From NCBI GenBank assembly GCA_036785325.1, contig JAXIVH010000041.1:620001-684000 (forward strand): a stretch of 64,000 bases of DNA, given 5' to 3'. Below are positions 55,836 to 64,000 of the stretch, piece after piece. This DNA is from Urophycis tenuis (Eukaryota; Chordata; Actinopteri; Gadiformes; Phycidae). The position numbers and the translations under genes were made by a program. Under the pieces are notes generated by a model, which worked only from the letters and a program-made list of their open reading frames with translations, made no database searches and was not told where the DNA came from. The number at the start of each line of letters is the position of its first letter. The first letter of the stretch is position 1.

Positions 55836-58613
55836 CACCCCCGCCGGATCGGGCTAGTACACTCTATCTCCCCCAACTCCCTCATTTCCATGAGGGAAGA
55901 CAGGGGAGAAGAGATGGGAGGAGTATATATATTTAATATATTTTTTTTTAGTAAATAAATACATCGAGAGACTCACCGCTGGAGTGGGTTTTAATCTTTG
56001 TATTCAAGGTTGTTCCTCCTCTTTTGATTCCTCGCTGGTGGTGCGTCATCTCCACCTAGTGGTCGTTTTGTGAAGAAGAGTTATAGAAATAGAAATAGAA
56101 ATACTCTATTGTTCCCAGGTTGGGAAATTGCATTAATAGGTAAGTAATAATAATAATAATAATAGGTAATTGCAATAGTTGGTAAGGTAATCTATATTTA
56201 ATTTATTTATTTATATTTGTATATTTATTTAGTCTATTTATTTATTCATTTTTGTTTATTTATTTATTTAGATAAAGAGGATCACAGCTGGAGTGAGTTT
56301 TTAGTCTTTGTGTTAAAGGCTGGTTGCCTTCTTTTGATTCTTCAGTGGTGGTCCATCGCCTCCATCTAGTGGTCGTTTTGTGAATAACAGTGGGTAAGGT
56401 AATATAAATGGGTTGTGTAGAGAGCCCGTTCTTTCGATGGCCCTGGCTCGGTTAGGTTCGTTAGAGTTATCTCGATGACCCCCCCCACCTCATCCAACGA
56501 CTCGGTAGTTGAATAGGGGATCAAAGGCAGTTGCACTCGCCAATATCTAGTCATCCGCAGCTCTCTTTTCCCATATTACCAAGAATGAAGTAAAACGAAA
56601 TGGTTATCTGTCTTGTTGTGATATAACCGCTGATTTGGAGATATAGACTTGTTTTTCCTTTTCCCAAAGGTTTTCTTTGTTCCAAGATGAAGGTCAATCT
56701 AGTTTGATTGAAGGTACTTCCAATGCATTGGTATATTTACTTATTTGAATAAAGACGAGTCACAGCTGGAGTGAGACTTTTCTTTTCCATTTCTATTTTA
56801 GTATAAACGTGCTATCGAAATATTAGGACACGTCATCAGTAGTGGACCCTGGGATCATAGGGTGTTTCTGGCCATTGTCACTATACACCCTCACCCAAGG
56901 GAGGCCCCCCCGAGAGTGATCAATTCTCAAGGTGTGTCGTTTCCGAAATGGAATTGGTATTGGGTTTAAGCTTTTTTAGGAGTGATCATTTGTTGAGGTA
57001 ATGTCGAGGTAAGTAAAGGTAAGTAAAACACTTTTTAGGATACATTGTTTTGGTTATGGAGAGGAGGGGGCACATACTTACCCCCTGACCAGCACAAACC
57101 AGTTGTTAACACCGCTAGGTAGCCCTGGTTTGGCCAATCAGGGCCGGAGCTTGGTTCTTGTCCTCTGTTGGGTCCAGATGAACTAGCAGAAAACTGGGGT
57201 CACGAAGGACCGAGGCCAGCTGTGACAAAGCACTGCCTCCACGGTCCCCCAATGCAGCTATCCTCAGCGATGGGTGTCCAGACCTAGGAAAGACCAAGAC
57301 CAGCCCCGACCAGCGGTGCCTTCCCAGTCGGTCCCAGGGTAGGAAAGGCCAAGGCCAGCCGCGACTAAGCACTGCCTCCCTGGCCCCTCCAGGACCCCAT
57401 GCCGAACAGCCTGTTAATAACAATTCCTGTGCCCCATACACCGCGCGACTACAGCGATTGTGTAGGAAGTTGACCTTAGAGAAGACTCAATGGCTTACTT
57501 TCCTCACCCAAAACAACAATTTCTTGGGGTAGTCTATTCTCGCCGTAGGTACTTCGGTAATGGGTTTTTTTGTGAAAAGTTTTCCGGATGAAATGCATGC
57601 TGGGTAATTGTCTTCTTCCTCCAATATGTCAAGTGTAGGTTAAGGTTAGGGTAGATTTAGGGGTAGAGTTAGCAGTTAACCTTAACGTTAGGTTTGAAGT
57701 AAATGGGAGGGGTTGCGGTTAGGGTTAAGGTTAGGGCTGAGGTTAGGGTTAGGTATAAGGTTACGGTTTAGGGTTAAGGTTAGGGTTAAGGTTAGGGTTA
57801 CGGTTAGGGCTAAGGTTAGGGCTAAGGTTAGAGTAAGGGTTAGGGTTAGCGTTACGGTTAGGGTAAGGTTAGGGTTAGGGTTAGAGGTTAGGAGTTAGGG
57901 GTTAGGGTTAAGATGAGGGCTGAGGTTAGGGTTAAGGTTAGGGCTGAGGTTAGGGTTAGGTTTAAGGTTAGGGATAAGGTTAGGGTTGGGGTTACGGCTG
58001 AGATTGGGGTTAAGGTTAGGGTTGAGGTTAGGGTTAGTGTTATGGATAAGGTTAGGTTAAGTGTTAGGGCCAAGGTTAGGGTTAAGGTTATGGTTAAGAT
58101 TAGGGTTAGGGCTAGAATTAGGGTTAGGGCTAAAGTTAGGGTTAGGGTTATGGCTGAGGTTAGGGTTAAGGTTAGGTTTGAGGTTAGTGTTAAGGTTAGG
58201 GCCAAGGTTAGGGTTAGGGTTAAGGTTAGGGTTAGGGCTAAGGTTAGGGTTAGGGTTATGGCTGAGGCTAGGGTTAGGGCTAAAGTTAGGGCAAAGGTTA
58301 GAGTTAGGGTTAGCGTTAGAGTTAGGGTAGGGTTAGTGTTGGAGGTTAGGGTAGGCTTAGGGTTAGAGTTAGAGTAGGGGTTAGGGTTAGAGTTAGAGTA
58401 GGGGTTAGGGTTAGTGTTAAGGCTAAGGTTAGGGGTTGAGGTTAGTGTTAAGATTAGGGCCAAGGTAAGGGTTAGTGTTAGGGTTGAGTTAGGGTTAGGG
58501 CTAAGGTTAGGCCTATGGTTAGGGTTGGGGTTGAGGTTATCCCTAGGGTTAGAGTTAGAGCTAGAGATTGAGGAAGGTAGAGTCAAGGTGAGACAGTCTG
58601 TACGGACTGAACT
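55836..58613 (+). repeat. Macrosatellite monomer 22, full length
   Basis: 9-T run, AACAGTGGG in copy B, C8. GTGCGTCATCTCC near 56042 and GGTAATGTCGAGG near 56997 are private. GC-rich block 57115-57441, with CCAGCTGTGAC changing Arg to Gln in the minus frame. TACAGCGATTG follows. Confidence 0.94.
57639..58565 (+). repeat. Telomere-like block, monomer 22
   Basis: GAGGTTAGGAGTTAGGGG near 57885 and GGCTAAAGTTAGGGTTAGGG near 58130 are private. Otherwise complete common form, G-strand on +. Confidence 0.92.
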
Positions 58614-61383
58614 CACCCCCGCCGGATCGGGCTAGTACACTCTATCTCCCCCAACTCCCTCATTTCCATGAGGGAAGACAGGGGAGAAGAGATGGGATGA
58701 GTATATATATTTAATATATATTTTTTTAGTAAATAAATACATCGAGAGACTCACCGCTGGAGTGGGTTTTAATCTTTGTATTCAAGGTTGTTCCTCCTCT
58801 TTTGATTCCTCGCTGGTGGTGCGTCGTCTCCACCTAGTGGTCGTTTTGTGAAGAAGAGTTATAGAAATAGAAATAGAAATACTCTATTGTTCCCAGGTTG
58901 GGAAATTGCATTAATAGGTAAGTAATAATAATAATAATAGGTAATTGCAATAGTTGGTAAGGTAATCTATATTTAATTTATTTATGTATATTTGTATATT
59001 TATTTAGTCTATTTATTTATTCATTTTTGTTTATTTATTTATTTAGATAAAGAGGATCACAGCTGGAGTGAGTTTTTAGTCTTTGTGTTAAAGGCTGGTT
59101 GCCTTCTTTTGATTCTTCAGTGGTGGTCCATCGCCTCCATCTAGTGGTCGTTTTGTGAATAACAGTTGGTAAGGTAATATAAATGGGTTGTGTAGAGAGC
59201 CCGTTCTTTCGATCGCCCTGGCTCTGTTAGGTTCGTTAGAGTTATCTCGATGACCCCCCCCCACCTCATCCAACGACTCGGTAGTTGAATAGGGGATCAA
59301 AGGCAGTTGCACTCGCCAATATCTAGTCATCCGCAGCTCTCTTTTCCCATATTACCAAGAATGAAGTAAAACGAAATGGTTATCTGTCTTGTTGTGATAT
59401 AACCGCTGATTTGGAGATATAGACTTGTTTTTCCTTTTCCCAAAGGTTTTCTTTGTTCCAAGATGAAGGTCAATCTAGTTTGATTGAAGGTACTTCCAAT
59501 GCATTGGTATATTTACTTATTTGAATAAAGACGAGTCACAGCTGGAGTGAGACTTTTCTTTTCCATTTCTATTTTAGTATAAACGTGCTATCGAAATATT
59601 AGGACACGTCATCAGTAGTGGACCCTGGGATCATAGGGTGTTTCTGGCCATTGTCACTATACACCCTCACCCAAGGGAGGCCCCCCCGAGAGTGATCAAT
59701 TCTCAAGGTGTGTCGTTTCCGAAATGGAATTGGTATTGGGTTTAAGCTTTTTTAGGAGTGATCATTTGTTGAGGTAACGTCGAGGTAAGTAAAGGTAAGT
59801 AAAACACTTTTTAGGATACATTGTTTTGGTTATGGAGAGGAGGGGGCACATACTTACCCCCTGACCAGCACAAACCAGTTGTTAACACCGCTAGGTAGCC
59901 CTGGTTTGGCCAATCAGGGCCGGAGCTTGGTTCTTGTCCTCTGTTGGGTCCAGATGAACTAGCAGAAAACTGGGGTCACGAAGGACCGAGGCCAGCCGTG
60001 ACAAAGCACTGCCTCCACGGTCCCCCAATGCAGCTATCCTCAGCGATGGGTGTCCAGACCTAGGAAAGACCAAGACCAGCCCCGACCAGCGGTGCCTTCC
60101 CAGTCGGTCCCAGGGTAGGAAAGGCCAAGGCCAGCCGCGACTAAGCACTGCCTCCCTGGCCCCTCCAGGACCCCATGCCGAACAGCCTGTTAATAACAAT
60201 TCCTGTGCCCCATACACCGCGCGACTACAGAGATTGTGTAGGAAGTTGACCTTAGAGAAGACTCAATGGCTTACTTTCCTCACCCAAAACAACAATTTCT
60301 TGGGGTAGTCTATTCTCGCCGTAGGTACTTCGGTAATGGGTTTTTTTGTGAAAAGTTTTCCGGATGAAATGCATGCTGGGTAATTGTCTTCTTCCTCCAA
60401 TATGTCAAGTGTAGGTTAAGGTTAGGGTAGATTTAGGGGTAGAGTTAGCAGTTAACCTTAACGTTAGGTTTGAAGTAAATGGGAGGGGTTGCGGTTAGGG
60501 TTAAGGTTAGGGCTGAGGTTAGGGTTAGGTATAAGGTTACGGTTTAGGGTTAAGGTTAGGGTTAAGGTTAGGGTTACGGTTAGGGCTAAGGTTAGGGCTA
60601 AGGTTAGAGTAAGGGTTAGGGTTAGCGTTACGGTTAGGGTAAGGTTAGGGTTAGAGGTTAGGGGTTAGGGGTTAGGGTTAAGATGAGGGCTGAGGTTAGG
60701 GTTAAGGTTAGGGCTGAGGTTAGGGTTAGGTTTAAGGTTAGGGATAAGGTTAGGGTTGGGGTTACGGCTGAGATTGGGGTTAAGGTTAGGGTTGAGGTTA
60801 GGGTTAGTGTTATGGATAAGGTTAGGTTAAGTGTTAGGGCCAAGGTTAGGGTTAAGGTTATGGTTAAGATTAGGGTTAGGGCTAGAATTAGGGTTAGGGC
60901 TAAGGTTAGGGTTAGGGTTATGGCTGAGGTTAGGGTTAAGGTTAGGTTTGAGGTTAGTGTTAAGGTTAGGGCCAAGGTTAGGGTTAGGGTTAAGGTTAGG
61001 GTTAGGGCTAAGGTTAGGGTTAGGGTTATGGCTGAGGCTAGGGTTAGGGCTAAAGTTAGGGCAAAGGTTAGAGTTAGGGTTAGCGTTAGAGTTAGGGTAG
61101 GGTTAGTGTTGGAGGTTAGGGTAGGCTTAGGGTTAGAGTTAGAGTAGGGGTTAGGGTTAGAGTTAGAGTAGGGGTTAGGGTTAGTGTTAAGGCTAAGGTT
61201 AGGGGTTGAGGTTAGTGTTAAGATTAGGGCCAAGGTAAGGGTTAGTGTTAGGGTTGAGTTAGGGTTAGGGCTAAGGTTAGGCCTATGGTTAGGGTTGGGG
61301 TTGAGGTTATCCCTAGGGTTAGAGTTAGAGCTAGAGATTGAGGAAGGTAGAGTCAAGGTGAGACAGTCTGTACGGACTGAACT
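58614..61383 (+). repeat. Macrosatellite monomer 23, full length
   Basis: GATGGGATGAGTATA near 58691 is private. TTTATGTATA and TTCGATCGCCCTGGCTCTG are shared with monomers 19 and 24. C9. GC-rich block 59891-60217. Confidence 0.94.
60415..61335 (+). repeat. Telomere-like block, monomer 23
   Basis: One hexamer fewer before GGTTAGAGGTTAGGGG; otherwise complete. G-strand on +. Confidence 0.92.
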
Positions 61384-64000
61384 CACCCCCGCCGGATCGG
61401 GCTAGTACACTCTATCTCCCCCAACTCCCTCATTTCCATGAGGGAAGACAGGGGAGAAGAGATGGGAGGAGTATATATATTTAATATATATTTTTTTAGT
61501 AAATAAATACATCGAGAGACTCACCGCTGGAGTGGGTTTTAATCTTTGTATTCAAGGTTGTTCCTCCTCTTTTGATTCCTCGCTGGTGGTGCGTCGTCTC
61601 CACCTAGTGGTCGTTTTGTGAAGAAGAGTTATAGAAATAGAAATAGAAATACTCTATTGTTCCCAGGTTGGGAAATTGCATTAATAGGTAAGTAATAATA
61701 ATAATAATAGGTAATTGCAATAGTTGGTAAGGTAATCTATATTTAATTTATTTATGTATATTTGTATATTTATTTAGTCTATTTATTTATTCATTTTTGT
61801 TTATTTATTTATTTAGATAAAGAGGATCACAGCTGGAGTGAGTTTTTAGTCTTTGTGTTAAAGGCTGGTTGCCTTCTTTTGATTCTTCAGTGGTGGTCCA
61901 TCGCCTCCATCTAGTGGTCGTTTTGTGAATAACAGTTGGTAAGGTAATATAAATGGGTTGTGTAGAGAGCCCGTTCTTTCGATCGCCCTGGCTCTGTTAG
62001 GTTCGTTAGAGTTATCTCGATGACCCCCCCCCACCTCATCCAACGACTCGGTAGTTGAATAGGGGATCAAAGGCAGTTGCACTCGCCAATATCTAGTCAT
62101 CCGCAGCTCTCTTTTCCCATATTACCAAGAATGAAGTAAAACGAAATGGTTATCTGTCTTGTTGTGATATAACCGCTGATTTGGAGATATAGACTTGTTT
62201 TTCCTTTTCCCAAAGGTTTTCTTTGTTCCAAGATGGACGTCAATCTAGTTTGATTGAAGGTACTTCCAATGCATTGGTATATTTACTTATTTGAATAAAG
62301 ACGAGTCACAGCTGGAGTGAGACTTTTCTTTTCCATTTCTATTTTAGTATAAACGTGCTATCGAAATATTAGGACACGTCATCAGTAGTGGACCCTGGGA
62401 TCATAGGGTGTTTCTGGCCATTGTCACTATACACCCTCACCCAAGGGAGGCCCCCCCGAGAGTGATCAATTCTCAAGGTGTGTCGTTTCCGAAATGGAAT
62501 TGGTATTGGGTTTAAGCTTTTTTAGGAGTGATCATTTGTTGAGGTAACGTCGAGGTAAGTAAAGGTAAGTAAAACACTTTTTAGGATACATTGTTTTGGT
62601 TATGGAGAGGAGGGGGCACATACTTACCCCCTGGCCAGCACAAACCAGTTGTTAACACCGCTAGGTAGCCCTTGTTTGGCCAATCAGGGCCGGAGCTTGG
62701 TTCTTGTCCTCTGTTGGGTCCAGATGAACTAGCAGAAAACTGGGGTCACGAAGGACCGAGGCCAGCCGTGACAAAGCACTGCCTCCACGGTCCCCCAATG
62801 CAGCTATCCTCAGCGATGGGTGTCCAGACCTAGGAAAGACCAAGACCAGCCCCGACCAGCGGTGCCTTCCCAGTCGGTCCCAGGGTAGGAAAGGCCAAGG
62901 CCAGCCGCGACTAAGCACTGCCTCCCTGGCCCCTCCAGGACCCCATGCCGAACAGCCTGTTAATAACAATTCCTGTGCCCCATACACCGCGCGACTACAG
63001 CGATTGTGTAGGAAGTTGACCTTAGAGAAGACTCAATGGCTTACTTTCCTCACCCAAAACAACAATTTCTTGGGGTAGTCTATTCTCGCCGTAGGTACTT
63101 CGGTAATGGGTTTTTTTGTGAAAAGTTTTCCGGATGAAATGCATGCTGGGTAATTGTCTTCTTCCTCCAATATGTCAAGTGTAGGTTAAGGTTAGGGTAG
63201 ATTTAGGGGTAGAGTTAGCAGTTAACCTTAACGTTAGGTTTGAAGTAAATGGGAGGGGTTGCGGTTAGGGTTAAGGTTAGGGCTGAGGTTAGGGTTAGGT
63301 ATAAGGTTACGGTTTAGGGTTAAGGTTAGGGTTAAGGTTAGGGTTACGGTTAGGGCTAAGGTTAGGGCTAAGGTTAGAGTAAGGGTTAGGGTTAGCGTTA
63401 CGGTTAGGGTAAGGTTAGGGTTAGAGGTTAGGGGTTAGGGTTAAGATGAGGGCTGAGGTTAGGGTTAAGGTTAGGGCTGAGGTTAGGGTTAGGTTTAAGG
63501 TTAGGGATAAGGTTAGGGTTGGGGTTACGGCTGAGATTGGGGTTAAGGTTAGGGTTGAGGTTAGGGTTAGTGTTATGGATAAGGTTAGGTTAAGTGTTAG
63601 GGCCAAGGTTAGGGTTAAGGTTATGGTTAAGATTAGGGTTAGGGCTAGAATTAGGGTTAGGGCTAAGGTTAGGGTTAGGGTTATGGCTGAGGTTAGGGTT
63701 AAGGTTAGGTTTGAGGTTAGTGTTAAGGTTAGGGCCAAGGTTAGGGTTAGGGTTAAGGTTAGGGTTAGGGCTAAGGTTAGGGTTAGGGTTATGGCTGAGG
63801 CTAGGGTTAGGGCTAAAGTTAGGGCAAAGGTTAGAGTTAGGGTTAGCGTTAGAGTTAGGGTAGGGTTAGTGTTGGAGGTTAGGGTAGGCTTAGGGTTAGA
63901 GTTAGAGTAGGGGTTAGGGTTAGAGTTAGAGTAGGGGTTAGGGTTAGTGTTAAGGCTAAGGTTAGGGGTTGAGGTTAGTGTTAAGATTAGGGCCAAGGTA
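61384..64000 (+). repeat. Macrosatellite monomer 24, cut by the window end
   Basis: Head like monomers 19 and 23, C9. AAGATGGACGTC near 62230, CCCCTGGCCAGC near 62629 and AGCCCTTGTTTGG near 62667 (silent in the minus frame) are private. GC-rich block 62661-62987, then TACAGCGATTG. The array evidently continues to the right. Confidence 0.93.
63185..64000 (+). repeat. Telomere-like block, monomer 24, partial
   Basis: Common form with one hexamer and one GGTTAGG step fewer near 63420; runs off the window end. G-strand on +. Confidence 0.9.

Noticed and set aside
1..64000. CRISPR-like array or bacterial/phage tandem system
   Set aside because: Repeat unit is kilobases long with no short repeat/unique spacer pattern, and the telomere and retrotransposon content is eukaryotic.

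Overview
The whole 64 kb is one tandem array of a large satellite (macrosatellite) monomer of about 2.78 kb. I count 24 consecutive monomers, all head-to-tail in one orientation, the last cut by the window end. I see no single-copy sequence, no credible protein-coding gene, no RNA gene and no CRISPR array. About a third of each monomer is a degenerate vertebrate-type telomere repeat (TTAGGG and one-base variants such as TTAAGG, TGAGGT, TTAGGC), always with the G-rich strand on +. This, plus inserted retrotransposon 3' ends of a style common in fish, suggests a eukaryote with TTAGGG telomeres, most likely a ray-finned fish, and a subtelomeric or interstitial-telomeric satellite. The species call is inference.

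Layout of a full monomer, using the first (1-2785) as reference: a short GC-rich start with a perfect hairpin (1-62); a TATA/T-rich stretch; copy A of an internal repeat (about 107-240); a fossil retrotransposon 3' tail (about 246-296); TAA and TTTA microsatellites (304-441); copy B of the internal repeat (about 431-562); a C-tract of 8-10 (649-657); a stretch of unrecognised sequence with a partial third copy C (about 905-955); a GC-rich block of about 330 bp made of three diverged sub-repeats (1286-1612), which reads as an open 108-codon frame on the minus strand; a linker (1613-1810); the telomere-like block of about 930 bp (1811-2737); and a 48-bp tail with a near-palindrome (2766-2781).

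Monomers come in structural classes. Full monomers are about 2.78 kb. Six junctions (5470, 14324, 41963, 46768, 51612, 53661) join the telomere-like block directly to the middle of the next monomer, removing about 0.7 kb. Three monomers (starting 5471, 8246, 27578) carry the same 566-bp minus-strand, 5'-truncated non-LTR retrotransposon fragment inside the telomere-like block; two of these also share a 41-bp insertion. The shared insertions and linked point variants show that blocks of several monomers were copied together, so the array has a mosaic higher-order structure produced by unequal exchange or conversion.

The many long open frames (Val-Arg, Leu-Gly, Leu-Thr dipeptide repeats) are what a degenerate TTAGGG hexamer must encode in frames lacking its stop codon, and are not treated as genes. 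Identity statements come from reading marker variants by eye; no alignment was computed.
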